Below, in pieces: positions 23,411-35,865 of a stretch of 64,000 nucleotides of DNA. The translations under genes and the position numbers were made by a program. The stretch comes from Pyronema omphalodes (taxonomy: Eukaryota > Ascomycota > Pezizomycetes > Pezizales > Pyronemataceae). Every line of letters begins with the position of its first letter. Positions within the stretch are counted from its first letter, which is position 1. Where the stretch lies: contig JAJJXM010000095.1 of assembly GCA_024516155.1 (NCBI GenBank), positions 1 to 64,000 of the forward strand, in the 5' to 3' direction. The notes under the pieces are model-generated. The model saw only the letters and a program-made list of their open reading frames with translations. It did not search any database and was not told the origin of the DNA.

Positions 23411-26155
23411 ATGACCAGTACGCCTACGCCACTGACGCCGGTAAAAAGACTTGGACTAGGAAGGTCTCGCCCCTCGCTTCGCTCCGCTTCCAACTCCAGT
23501 GTTGCTCCCGCTCCATCACCCGCTCTCTCTCTCGCGGCATCCAGAGACATGTTATCACGAAAGACGAGCTATAATCAACTCACGCAAAACTCTCTGGCTT
23601 CGATTCCTGATGCCAGCGCTGGCTATGGTGTCAGACAGGCCGGCGCACGTCAGGGGGATGTCGAGGTTGGAGACCAAGTCAACACGCCGGGGGGTATGTA
23701 TGGAACGGTAAAGTTTATCGGCAGTGTGAAGGGGAAAGCGGGAGTGTTTATAGGAGTTGAGCTTGATGGGGAGCTTGCAGGGCGGGGTAAGAACGACGGA
23801 TCTGTTGATGGGTGAGTTTTGATCTTCGTTACGACTCGAGTTTACAACAGCAAGCAAACAACAAGCTTCCTCCATGTTGAGTCGCGTTTTACTGATAACA
23901 AATATGCCATTTCTAGACAGCGTTACTTCTCTACCTCTCAGCCTATGTCTGGAATCTTTGTTCCCTTAGCAAAAGCAACCAAGCGATTATCCGGTTCGGC
24001 TCCACAAACTCCAACTATCGCCGAAGGTCTATCATCACCAACTGGTTCCCTTCACCCCCCACAATCGCGCATGCGACCTGAATCCCCAGCTGGCCGCGCA
24101 TTCGGTAGGAGGGCCCCATCTGGATCCTTTGGAGGACCGAATTCTGAGAGTCCTGTGCCACGAACAGGAACCCCTGGACAACGTCCGAGTTTATTACCAC
24201 CATCAACACCACGTAGCGGATCAGCGATGGGAAGTCGAATTGGTGCTCTTTCTCCAACTCCCGGCATTAGGCGTCCAGACTTTGGAAATAGATCCCGAGC
24301 CGGCAGTATCGCAGAGCGTCCAGGAACTTCACAAGGATCTCACAGCACCCCAACCCCGAAATTGGCCAAGACCCCCACTCCCGGTGGTTTGTATTTGGGA
24401 AAACAACGATCAAACGCAAACTTAACATTACGAAGTGGAAGCTCTCTTGGAATCTCCAGACCGGATTCGGCTATGAGTAGACATCTTGATGATGATGGTA
24501 GTTACCGCAATGATCACTCGCCGATCGACTCGGGAATTGGTATGGGCAAAGACCATGGATTCCCAAGTCATGACGAGGAAACCATAAACAACCTTAAAGC
24601 CCAGCTAGCCGAAAAGGATCGCCTGCTTAAGGAGCAAGCAGTTGCATTAGGCGAGATGGAAGGAACTTTAACAGAGCTTCAAGCCCTGGTAACAAATGCC
24701 ACCAACAACTCTATGAGCGGAATTACCTCGCCTCGATCGGCCACTTTTGAGGATTGTGATGCCGCTCAACTGAGAGCTTTGTTAAGGGAGAAGAATGATA
24801 AGATACAACACCTTACCGCTGAGTTCGATGCACATCGCGCCGACTTCCGGAGCACAATTGATACACTTGAATTAGCAAGCTCTGAGACGGAACGAGTATA
24901 TGAGAGGCAAGTGCAAGACTTACTACAAGAAATTCGGGATCTCCAGGACAGGAATGAAGATGTGGAAAGCGTGGCGAGACAACTTAAGCAGTTAGAAGAA
25001 CTTGTAGCGGACCTGGAAGAAGGACTCGAAGATGCACGCCGAGGCGAAGCCGAGGCACGAGGAGAGGTTGAGTTCCTTCGTGGCGAGGTTGACCGAACTC
25101 GTGAGGAACTCCGAAGAGAGAAGGAAAAGAGCGCTGCAGCAGTCGCCAACGCAGCAGTTGGAAAGATGATGGGTCGCAACGAAGAAGTCGAGAAGAAGGA
25201 TGACGAAATCCGGGGTCTCAAAGCAATTATCCATTCTTTGTCCCGGGATTCCGTAGCCTTGGACGACATCACCGTCCCCGGAGTCGATGCCAAACCCGCC
25301 TCCAACGGCCGTCGCCTCACCATCGAAGGCGAAGGCGAACTCGTCAAAGAGCGTCAAAACTCCGAAAAACTGAGCACCGAGATCCTAGAGCTCCAAACCC
25401 AGATCAAGAACAAAGTTTCCCGGGAAGAAGAGCTAGAACGAGAGATTGAAGAACTCCGCAAGAAGCGTGAAGCCAGAACCTCTACAACCTCCGATAAAAC
25501 CGTAACCTGGTCCGGCCGCACCTCAGGCGGAGACCCAAGCCGTCCTCCCATCGGAAGCTGGCGCTCCCGTCAAGCATCCCTGAGCGCTGGTTCAACCTTG
25601 AGGAAAGTATCTCTCGACACCGCCTCCATCCAGGAAACCAACCCCGACAACAAAGACCCCGCCGAACTCACCCCCATCGAATCCGACGCCGACTCAACAA
25701 CCTCCACCGTTCCCTGGTGCGAGATTTGCGAAGCAGCAGGCCACGACATTTTAACCTGCACCAACATGTTTGGAGCCGCTGCAGGCGGCCCAGCTTCCGC
25801 AGGTCCAAATGGTCTAACCACCGCCGCTGCAGCCGCAGAACAGGATCGCATCAAGACCCCGGTTATCGAAAGAAAACCCTCCTTCTCCCCCTCGGAAGGT
25901 CCCTCTGGAACTCCCCCTGCCGTTTCTCCCACCCCGCCAAGTGAGGATAAGTTCTCGGACTCTGCCTCCGTGGCGGAGAAGGAGAAGAAGAGAAGTGTTC
26001 ACCTCCCGCAGTTACCGCCTATGCCTGCACCCCCCGCTGAGGGTCCCGTCGCTGGAAAGGATTCTGGGAAGGTGGATATGGATTCTTGGTGTGCGCTTTG
26101 TGAACGAGATGGACATGATAGTGTGGATTGTCCTTTTGAGACGGATAGTTATTAA
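23411..26155 (+). CDS. CLIP-170-like CAP-Gly microtubule plus-end protein
   Basis: Two exons, 23411-23811 and 23917-26155, join to 879 residues. The CAP-Gly domain (about residues 84-155) contains VEVGDQVNTPGGMYGTVKFI and the GKNDGSV groove motif that binds C-terminal EEY/F tails. The intron sits inside the domain, and splicing restores GQRYFSTSQP. A serine/proline/arginine-rich basic linker follows (about 160-330). A long coiled coil runs from about 355 to 655 (LKAQLAEKDRLLKEQAVALG onward). Two CCHC zinc knuckles follow: WCEICEAAGHDILTC near 733 and WCALCERDGHDSVDC near the C-terminus. This order is that of metazoan CLIP-170 and fungal Tip1/Bik1, which track growing microtubule ends and recruit dynein or kinesin partners. 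It ends in DSY rather than a clear EEY/F. Confidence 0.9.
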
Positions 26156-26494
26156 CAGGCGGATTCTTGGGTTGGGAAATGAAATGAGATGTTATGAGGT
26201 TAGATGAGATGAGATGCGATTAGATGAGATGAGATGAGATATGTTGTTGTATAGATGAGCGAAGAAGTAAGATAGGAGGGGGTGGGAGGGGGGTATGCAG
26301 ACAGTCGTGGCTGTGATTCTAGGGATGAAGTGGTGGATTTAATGAAGATCATGGATTAGTCTTGTCTTGTCTTGTCTTGTCTTGTCTTGTCGTATCTTAC
26401 CTTATGTCGGTCTGGTCTGGTCTTGCTATGTAATTGAATTGGATTTGGCGGGCGGGCGTTCGTTGGAATGGAATGGAATGAAATGAAATGATAA

Positions 26495-26497
<3 letters not shown>

Positions 26498-26530
<33 letters not shown>
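26498..26530 (+). repeat. Poly-T run (33 T)
   Basis: Uninterrupted T run in the 3' flank of the CLIP-170-like gene, after repeated GAATG/AAATG units. Confidence 0.85.
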
Positions 26531-26531
<1 letters not shown>

Positions 26532-27174
26532 TATCCGATTGGCTCTGGATCTGGATTTGGATCTGGCTTTGGCTTTGGCTGGACTGGACTGGACTGGATA
26601 TATAATGCTAATGATGATGCTGATGCTGATGATTTGGTGATGTGATGATGATGTTTGGTGATGATGATGATGTTTGGTGATGATGTTTGGTGACGATGAT
26701 GGTTGATTTGTGTCGTTTGGATTTTTTTTTTTCGCTTCTCTTGATATTGCTGATATTATTGGTATTGCTGATGTTGCTTTTTGATTTTGCTTGGTCTGAT
26801 TTTTCGGTTCTTGTTCAGGGGATGGTTTTTACTTCGGGTGTGCTCTGTTTTTATGGTGGAAATATTTGGTTGGTTGGTTGGCGTATTGATGGTTAACTGA
26901 TGGATTGGAAATAAAGTATTGAGAAATAAGCTATCAGCTATCAGCTACAGTATAAACAATAAACCACAGTATACAGTATAAGCCAAAAAAAATAAAATAA
27001 ATAAGAAAAAAAAAGAAATACCATCTGGATTCTACATTTTCGGTTCAGGTTCAGGTTCAGGATTTCCGGGGGTGGGGTGGGGGGTGGGGGGAAGGGGGTT
27101 GAAGTAGTTTTTTTGATGGTGAATTTCGGCGCGATGATTTCTTTTTTTTTTTTTTTGAGGGGCTGCGTATATAC

Positions 27175-27246
27175 AAATGGTGAAATGGTGAAATGGTGAA
27201 ATGGTGAAATGGTGAAATGGTGAAATGGTGAAATGGTGAAATGGTG
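27175..27246 (+). repeat. Minisatellite, 9 copies of AAATGGTG
   Basis: Nine perfect 8-base units (72 bases), followed by four 9-base TTTGATATG units. The array is perfect, which suggests recent expansion. Confidence 0.9.
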
Positions 27247-27809
27247 ATGGTTTGATATGTTTGATATGTTTGATATGTTTGATATGTACAGTAATGAATG
27301 GGAACTTTGATTTTACATAAAGTTTAACTTTCAACTTTCAACTTTCATTTTTCAACGCCTTAAAAGAAGGTATGTATGAGAACGATGGAAACTTTTTGGG
27401 GGTTTGTGGTTTTAGTTGGTTTTACTTGGCTTTACTTGGCTTTACTTATGCTCTGTGTGTGATGTGTGATGTATGATGTATGATGTATGGATCCTCGACT
27501 ACTGTCTTTTTTTATATCATTGTTTTGAATTTGGTATACTTCGGGCGTGGGAAGGGGGGGAAGGATGGATAATGAAGATAACCATGATCACGCACCAGTG
27601 ACAATGACAATGACAGTATTGTAGGTAAAGTAAAAGTAATGTAGGGCTGTGTTGGGAGCTATAGCACCGTCACACCGTGGGAGTTGTCATCTGGATTCTG
27701 GAATATGTGGAATATGTGTGGACTGGAGAGCTCCCAGGGCGCCGGTGATATAGAGCTTCAGTGCTACAGTCGACTGGAGTATGTAGTATGTACTGTACCT
27801 TGGAATCCG

Positions 27810-28230
27810 AAACTTCGAGCTTCCTAGGGCTCCAGGGCTCCAGGGCTCCATCCCTAGGGCTACTTTAGACCTCGATCTCCCCAATGTTATGTACCTTAGA
27901 CCCAGTTCTGCAAAGGTTCAAGTGCTCCAGTGCTCCAGTGCTCCAGGTCTCCAGAGTCTAGGGCTCCACTGCTATATACCATATACCTTAACTATCAACC
28001 TCTCAGAGCCCCAAGTGCTACATACCAGACTCAGTGCTTATTTATACCTTAGACCTCTACCTCCCCAGTGCTTCAGTGCCTCAGCTCCCTAGACCTCGTG
28101 CCTCAGCTACCTTAGACCTCGACCTCCCTAGACCTCGTGCTCCAGGGCTCCAGGGTTCGAAGCTTCGAAGATTCCAGGGTTCGGAGGTTCCAGGGTTCAG
28201 AGGTTCCAGGGTTCCGGGGTTGCATACATA
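27810..28230 (+). repeat. Degenerate CTCCAG/GTTCCAGG repeat field
   Basis: Short tandem blocks of GGGCTCCA, AGTGCTCC, CCTAGACCTCG and GGTTCCAGG succeed each other. They look like independent local expansions of related 8-9 base units. Confidence 0.6.
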
Positions 28231-29573
28231 CCAAGCCCGTACCAAGCCAGTACCAAGATTCGGGAAGCTTCCGTGGTCACTCAGTACTGGTGATCGCGTA
28301 CGGCCGGTACACGGTTGGAAGGTGTGGGATGGCGTGGGAACTTAGAAGTGGTGGGGAGTGCTGGAATGGTGGAATGGTGATGGGATAGAGGAATGGTGAT
28401 GGGATAGAAGAATGGGGTTAGGTAAGGGTTGATCTGTTGTTGGTGAATTGTTGATGATGGGGTATGATATTGTATGATATTGTATTCTATGATATGTATG
28501 GTATGGGCCATAGATCTGATATGCTATGCAATAGATATGCTAGATACGACATATGCATCCCATGGCTATGGTAATTTTCCGTGACTTTTGGAAATACTTT
28601 ACATATCTTTGGAAGGACTTTAAACTACGATTTATCTCTTATCTCTACATGAAGGATGATGCCTTCAGCTGTCTTTAGGTGCCCTATGTGCCCTATGTGC
28701 CTTCAAGTGCCTTCAAGTGCGCGTTATGCTGAATCTCAGCCTCTGTGCTGCCTGGTTATGAGGTGTTGTACATGAATGTGGCTTTGCTTGCTGGCTTTCT
28801 GGATTTGCTGTGTTGCCCGTGTTCTGCTGCTTTGTGGGCACTTGGGCTTCGTCTTCGTGGATCTTCTCTGTTGCGCTGTTGCGTGTTGCTGCGCACCTGT
28901 TAACCTCAACCTCGCAACCCCTTTTCGGCTAGCCTGGGCGCGCTTGGCTTGCAGCAATCGAAGCGGAAAGATGTTCTTAGAACTCGATGGAATCTTGCGG
29001 GGCGGCAATGGAAGTGTATGTAACATGGAAGGCGACGCAGCGACGTAAGAAAGCAAAGAAAAAGAAGAAGGACATTGGAGACTATTCGTGTCTGTTCGAT
29101 CGTAAAAGTGCTTAAACCCGTGTGAACGACTGCTATTTATCTCTTTGACTGTCTTCCAACTTTTTCTTCTGTTGAATTTTCGAAATCTTTGAGTTTCAAA
29201 CTCTTCTCACAAAATACGTTTTTTCCCCAAGAGTGCTAAAAAGATCCCACAACCCTTCACCAACCACCCCCCCCGTCTACCGTACAGCCAGCCAGCAACA
29301 TCCACTTAACCTTTAGTTACCCCTCTGCGACAGGAAACCTCCATCCGTTATCCTCTCACCAGTTCAAACGGAAAATCGAATAAAGGACTACGATATTCCT
29401 CATTTCTCGGTACCCCAGAACCGAAGCTCTCAGCACAATCGTTCCCGCTACAACAGCAGCCTAGTCCACGTAATCCCAACCTACGTCGTCGCCAACACCC
29501 TCTCTTTTCACTTACTACTTGACTCCGACAATCTCTCGTTCACCACCCGAACACCACACAATCACACACCAGC

Positions 29574-31211
29574 ATGTCAACGAAAGGAAGCAAGACGCAC
29601 CTCTACGAGGTGTTGGAGATCCAGCCTGGTGCGACTGAGCAGGAGATCAAGAAGGCGTACAGAAAGCTTGCCATGGTAAGTTTTTTTTTCTTCCTGCTCA
29701 ACAATTTTTTTTTTCTGCTCTCACTTTATTCCGTTCACCACGGGTCTTTTGGTTGCTGCAAAAGATATTTTTCGCTCTTATACATTACGCCAAACTTCTG
29801 TTTTCACTTTCTACCCGAGCTTGTGCTGTCAACTTCACGAAGAAATCATGCTAACCAATTATTTTCTGTAATAATAGAAATACCACCCTGACAAGAACGC
29901 ACACTCTCCTGACGCCGCAGACAAGTTCAAGGAGGTCGGACATGCGTACGTTCCCCGCAGTTGAGGCTTAAAATCCACGGAGCTTCTTGAAGACTAATGC
30001 TAGCTGCAGTTACGAGATTCTTTCCGACCCCGACAAGCGCAGAATTTACGACCAGTACGGTGAGGAGGGTTTGAACGGTGATGCCGGACATGGTGGTGTT
30101 TCTGCCGAGGACTTGTTCTCCCAGTTCTTTGGAGGAGGAGGAATGGGTGGAATGGGTGGTATGTTCGGAGGTGGAATGCAGCAGCAGGGACCCAAGCGCG
30201 TATGTTCTAACCTGTTACCCCGGATTTCCTATTCCGCTTGTACTAACTTGCTGCGTTTAGAGCAGAGACATCGTCCATGTTCACAAGGTCTCCCTTGAGG
30301 ACCTTTACAAGGGAAAGATTTCCAAGCTCGCCCTCCAGAAGTCTGTTCTTTGCAACAAGTGTGATGGTCGTGGTGGAAAGGAGGGTGCCGTCCGGAAGTG
30401 TACCGGATGTAACGGTGCTGGTATGAAGACGATGATGCGCCAGATGGGTCCTATGATTCAAAGATTCCAGACTGTGTGTCCCGACTGTAACGGGGAGGGT
30501 GAGATTATCAAGGATAAGGACCGTTGCAAGCAGTGTAATGGTAAGAAGACCATGAACGAGCGCAAGATTCTTCACGTCCCCGTCGACAAGGGAATGCAGG
30601 ACGGACAGAAGATCACCTTCAACGGAGAGGGTGACCAGGGTCCTGATATCATTCCTGGTGATGTTGTTTTTGTGATTGAGCAGAAGCCCCACCCCCGCTT
30701 CGAGCGTAAGGGTGACGACTTGTACTACAAGGCTGAGGTCGACCTTTTGACCGCGTTGGCTGGAGGTACTCTTTGCATTGAGCACCTTGACGACCGCTGG
30801 TTGCAGGTCAACATCTTGCCCGGTGAAGTCATTGCTCCTGGTAAGTTGATTTGACTCCCAATTTCGAATTCCCTTTCTAACAGCTGTCTAGGAACCGTCA
30901 AGCAGATCCGCGGCCAGGGAATGCCTTCCTACCGTCACCACGACTTGGGTAACTTGTACATCCGCTTCGAGGTCAAGTTCCCTGAGGACAACTTCAACAC
31001 CCCCGAGAAGATTGCCCTATTGGAGGAGATCCTACCGCCCCGCACCGTCCAGGATATCAACCCCGACGCTATGTACGACGAGGTTGTTCTCGAGCCCGTC
31101 GATGTCCGGGAACAGGCTCGCGCCCAGGCCGGTGGACACAACCACGGAATGGACGACGACGATGACATGCACGGAGGTGGAGGAGAGCGTGTCCAGTGTG
31201 CTTCACAGTAA
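29574..31211 (+). CDS. YDJ1: Type I Hsp40 (DnaJ) co-chaperone, YDJ1/Mas5 type
   Basis: Cytosolic Hsp70 co-chaperone. Exons 29574-29675, 29878-29945, 30010-30199, 30261-30840 and 30892-31211 join to 419 residues (yeast Ydj1 has 409). The J domain (residues 1-70) has the HPD triad in KYHPDKN, created by the first splice. A Gly/Met-rich linker follows ([15 protein letters not shown]). The four zinc-finger repeats are [24 protein letters not shown] and CKQCNGKK. The C-terminal substrate-binding domains follow. The protein ends in CASQ, the same farnesylation box as yeast Ydj1, so ER or mitochondrial membrane attachment is expected. The first intron (202 bases) is the longest and is T-rich. The start at 29574 is fixed by the J domain. 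Confidence 0.96.
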
Positions 31212-32026
31212 ATGGTGAATGTGCATATAAAGGTGTTGATGATTATGGAAAACGGCCAATTTCTTTTGTTGTTGTTCTCTTTCTTTTGTTGTTTTTTTCT
31301 TGGGAGGCTTGCTTTGCAAGTGGTGTGATTCATAAACTGGCTGAATGTTGTAGTTACCCTTTTTTTTTTCTCGAAAAAAAGGGAATCTGGAACTTCTCCA
31401 GACTATGTGCACCGCTTGCTTGTTTTGCTTGGTCTGGGAATGGGGATGGAAGTTTAGTTGTTTTCAAAGGTTACGGAAGGGAAGTGTTTCATTGACGTCA
31501 CCTATGCATAACAGCGTGCTGTTTTGATACCGTGGCTTGGAGGGTTCTTTCTTTGGCTTTTGTCAACTTGTTCCTATTGTTTCTATCTGGTGTAGTGGTT
31601 TTATGCGGCGCTCATGATGGGTTTTTTTTTTACAGTTATCTAAATTTCTGTTTTTGCTAGTTTTGAAGAGATAAACGGAGCAGGCAAATAGAGTCTTAAA
31701 AAAGTTCATTTAAGCTTATCCCTGATGGAAAAAATATGTTTCCCTTTCTCCTATTATCAAGGAACGATCTTTTCATGCTCGTTCCATGGTGATGATGATG
31801 CCGAGACATGTGCCCGATTTATCCAAAGTGCTCCCAAACAAAAAATCTCCTAGTCCCCGCCTTGGTGCTAACCGCAACCCCGGTCCAGTACAAGGCTCAA
31901 GCATCCAACTAGTGCATAGTGGGGGTGTTGGAATTTATTTTCAACTTTACGCGTTTCCCCTTCCCTCGCGTTTCCAACGCCACCACCACCCAGGTGCTGA
32001 CTCCCAAAAAGCTCACCTCACCAATC
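31212..32026. other. Intergenic region between YDJ1 and MSH1
   Basis: 3' flank of the Hsp40 gene, T-rich with several T runs, and the short promoter side of MSH1. A frame upstream of 32027 stays open from 31919, but the downstream ATG gives the better mitochondrial presequence. No other gene is seen. Confidence 0.7.
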
Positions 32027-35000
32027 ATGCGACTCCTCCAACCTATACCACGACGGTTATGTCAACCCCGCCTTCCATGCCACGTCCGTCTTTTCTCCAC
32101 CTCCGCTCCCGCGCTCGCCCGCAGACGAATCCCCGGCCCTCCACAAAAAAAAACCACCGAAACCCTAACATTTTCGGACCTGGCCCTATCACCCAGCGGT
32201 CTAGAACAGGGGCTGTTATCACCCAGTGCTATTGAACTTGCTGAATTACCCCCGATTGTCGATACGCCGATTAAACGGTATCCGCCGGTTATTAGTCAGG
32301 CGTTGGAAAATATTAGTACTTACCCGGATTGTGTTTTGCTTACACGGGTAGGTGGGTTTTATGAGTTGTATTTTACGCATGCGGAGGAATATGCTGCGAG
32401 ATTGGGAATAAAGTTGGCGTATAAGAAAACTGCTGCGGGAATGGTGGCTATGGCAGGATTCCCATTTTGGAACTTGTCAAAGTATTTGAAAATTCTGGTA
32501 CTAGAGGAAGGGAAAAATGTGGCGGTGGCGGAGGAAATTCAACCAGAGTCCCAGGGAAGGATTATGAAGTTGCTGGAAAAAGAGGTCGAGCTGGAGAAAA
32601 CGGTTATTAGGGAAATGAGTAAGGCGGATACGGGTCCCATGTGGGATAGGAAGGTTTCCAGAATTGTTACCCCGGGAACTTTGATTGATGAGGAGTGGGT
32701 GGAGGCTGGGGAAAATAATTTTTTGTTGGCGGTGGAGGTGCCGACGGTGGGGTCTGATGGCGCTGAGTCGGAGAGGGGTCTGGCTTGGGCGGATTTGGGA
32801 ACGGGTGAGGTTTGGTGTGCGGTTTGTAAAGATGCGGAATTGAGGGGGGAGGTGGGAAGGATTTCCCCGAGAGAGGTGGTGATTAGAACGGGCGTTCCAG
32901 AAGCGGAGATGCTGAAAGAGGGAGGCTCCGGGTGGGTGGTCAGTGAACATGGAATGAGTATGGAGGGGAAGATGAAGGAATATCTAGAGATGTGGAGAAG
33001 AGCAGCGGTGAATAGTGAGGAGGTGGAAGCTGATCGTCTCAAAAAGTTGAAGAAGCTGGAGTTGATGGCTGCCGCGAGATTGCTGAATTACGTCGAAAAG
33101 ATGCTGCCAGGAATCCCGGTGAAGCTGCAGGCTCCGGTGCCAAGAATGACCAGTAGGATCATGAAGATTGATGGAAACTCCATGCGCGGATTGGAGATTA
33201 AAACTACCATGAGAGATGGTGCATATAAGGGATCCTTGATGCATACCGTTGATAGAACCGTCACAAGGGGTGGAAAACGTTTACTCTCGAACTGGCTCAG
33301 TAAGTCCATCATAAGCTGTGTATATCAACCAAATACTGATGATGAAACTATAGCAAACCCCTCGACCCACCTCCCCACAATCGAAGCAAGACAAGAACAA
33401 GTCGCAGCTTTCCTCGCCGATGAGAAACTCCGCGAAGATGTTGTAGAACTCCTCAGCCACACCTACGATTCCCAACGTATCGTCCAGAAGTTTTCTCTCA
33501 ACCGTGGATCTCCTGATGATCTAGTTGCATTAGCTCGCACTATTGAAGCTACACAGAATGTTGTCAACCGTCTTCAAGAAGCCAATAGCCCCGCCTTTAA
33601 GGAATTGATCGAGCGCCTAGATGTTCCTATGGATCTTGCCAAGAGAATCTTGGATGCAATTGATGAAGATGGACTTCAGAGACATCAGCATGAAGCTGCG
33701 GATGTAGCTAGTTCCATGGGAGAAGACCAGGGAGAAGAAATTTATGAGACGTTGGAGGAAAGTGATGGGTTTATTGGCGGGGTTGTTGAAGGAGCGAGGA
33801 TTACCGACAAGAAGGGAAGAAAGGCGAGGATAAACCGGGGAATACAGAATAGTATGCAGAAGCATAGCATGAGGCCAGAACAAGTGGAAGACGACAATTG
33901 GATTATGAAGCCTAAGTAAGTTTCCTCTCGTCTCTGAAAAGATGGCAAATATTGGACAAAGTAAAATGGAATGTTGATGCTAACCAATGTTTTACAGTGC
34001 GTCACCGCTTTTGCAGGCGGCCCACGCCCAACTTAAAGCCTATTGGGAAGCCAAAGGTCATCTAGAAGTGCATTTAAGAAACAAAATGAGTAGGCTATAT
34101 TTTTTTCAAAAGCATCGAGCTCGGCCACTATCTGACTATGTAGACGCACAAACCTTGACCTTGAAATGGTCCCCGAATCTAGGTCATTACTGTTATGTTA
34201 GAGGAAAAGACTTTAACATTGGAGGTGTTACTGCTGTTTCATCTTCTAGAACTACCAAGTCTTTCTTACACCCTGTATTTCTCCTTTCCTAGAACTTCTT
34301 AAAGGAAATTACTAATATTTATCCCCCAGGAATGGACCAACCTCGGTGAAAAAATCATCGTAACTCGTCTCCGTATCCGCACGGAAGAAAAAGTCGTCCT
34401 ACAACAAATCCAACTCATCGTCCTAAAACACATAACCCAACTCCGATCCAACGCACTAGTTCTAGACGAATTAGACGTCACCTCCTCCTTTGCATTACTA
34501 GCCCGAGAAATGAACCTTACCCGACCGAAACTCACCAAATCCCCAAAACACAAAATCATCGGAGCACGTCACATCACCGTCGAAGCAGGATTAAGAGAAG
34601 ATGGAAAAACCTTCACAGCCAATGATTGTTTCGTAGGCGATGGGAAGGCTTCTCTTTGGTTAATAACTGGGTATGTATTTTTCTTCCCAATAAACCACAA
34701 ACCATAAACCACAAACCACAAAAACCAAGCCAAAGATATACTAACCACCGCACCCCTTCCACAGCCCCAACATGGCCGGCAAATCCACCTACCTCCGCTC
34801 CATCGCACTCCTCTCCCTCCTCGCCCAAACCGGCTCCTTCATCCCCGCGACCTTCTGCGAAATGGGTCTAATCGACCGTTTATTCTCCCGAATCGGCTCC
34901 TCGGACAACCTCTACCGTTCACAATCCACCTTCATGGTAGAAATGCTCGAAACCGCTCACATTCTAAAATCCGCCACCTCAAAATCCTTCGTAATAATGG

Positions 35001-35371
35001 ACGAAATAGGACGGGGAACAACCCCGCGAGATGGCGCGGCTGTTGCGTATGCTACACTTATGGAATTGGTGGAAAGAGGTTGCAGAACGCTGTTTGCGAG
35101 CCATTTTCATGAACTCGGTGATTGGACGGAAGGTGATAGGAGGGTTAGGAGTTGGTGTACGGATGTACAGGAGTTTCAGGGAGGCTGGAGGTTTTGTCAT
35201 AGGCTTAGGGAGGGCGTGAATAGGGAGTCGCATGCGTTGAAGGTGGCGAGAATGGCGGGCGTCCCAGAGGGGGTCGTGGAAAGGGCCAGGATGGTGCTGG
35301 AGGAGAGGGGCGTGGGGGATAGGGGCGTGGGGGTGAAGGGGGTTTGTGAAGGGGTGAAGATGCGGGGGTGA
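32027..35371 (+). CDS. MSH1: Mitochondrial DNA mismatch repair protein MSH1 (MutS family)
   Basis: MutS homologue that binds mismatches in mitochondrial DNA. Five exons, 32027-33299, 33354-33915, 33998-34274, 34330-34670 and 34765-35371, join to 1019 residues. The start at 32027 gives a presequence rich in Arg and Leu (MRLLQPIPRRLCQPRLPCHV) without acidic residues. The mismatch-recognition domain has RVGGFYELYFTHAEEYA, with the Phe-x-Glu of mispair contact, and GMVAMAGFPF. The Walker A motif TGPNMAGKST is rebuilt exactly by the last splice (about residue 818). Walker B is VIMDEIGRGT (about 896), followed by the signature FASHFHEL and the helix EGVNRESHALKVARMAG. The first intron (54 bases) is a multiple of three and has no stop, so retention would add 18 residues between NWL and NPST. 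That site matches the family only when spliced. Confidence 0.93.
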
Positions 35372-35820
35372 AGGAGGTGGTGGAGCAGGCTTAGTTTGGA
35401 GTGAAGGGAAGAGCAACGGGCTCAGAGCCCAGGGCTTAGCTGGGCGAACGACGAAACGGGGTCGGGAACTGAGCGAAGCGAAGCGTAGGAAGTAGAGGCA
35501 GCGGAAGCGGAAGAGGGGAAGAGGGGAACAATACCCGATATCCCGACATCCCCTCCCAAAAAAAGCAGGACTGTAAGATATATAGATATGTACCACCACC
35601 AGCACCACGGCGTTTTTGGTTCTTTTTTTTTCTTTTTCTTTTTTCTTTTGTTTTTGTAGTACAGTAGGGCAAGATAGGCTAGGGTTAGGAAAGGGAAAGG
35701 TGTTTTAGGAAATTGGAATCATAATTGTGTTTTTTTTCTTTCTTTCTTTTACGATATTGTTTTTCTTTTGGTAGGGAAAAAGTTGGTTACTTTGTTACTT
35801 TGTTGTGTTATGTTATCTAA

Positions 35821-35865
35821 GGGGGGTAGGGGGGTAGGGGGGTGGGGGGGTAGGGGGGTGGGGAG
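35821..35865 (+). repeat. G-rich block with G-quadruplex potential
   Basis: At least five runs of four to seven G are separated by TA, T or A within 45 bases, which satisfies the usual G-quadruplex pattern on the plus strand. Confidence 0.75.

Larger units (their letters stand above)
26156..29573. other. Repeat-rich intergenic region
   Basis: This 3.4 kb region lies between two right-reading genes. It holds TGTCT repeats at 26360-26392, a run of 33 T at 26498-26530, GATGATG repeats at 26610-26700, nine copies of AAATGGTG at 27175-27246, and four TTTGATATG units at 27250-27290. There are many CTCCAGGG/AGTGCTCC/GTTCCAGG units at 27810-28230. The last 500 bases before 29574 are a C/T-rich leader of the Hsp40 gene with a single GAAttTTC inverted pair at 29174-29181, too little to call a heat shock element. 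No gene is supported. Confidence 0.65.

Noticed and set aside
28776..29048. Two opposing frames of about 90-105 codons upstream of YDJ1
   Set aside because: No domain, signal or splice support; composition is that of leader sequence.
29174..29181. Heat shock element upstream of YDJ1
   Set aside because: Only one GAAnnTTC pair is present, while functional elements usually have three or more alternating units.
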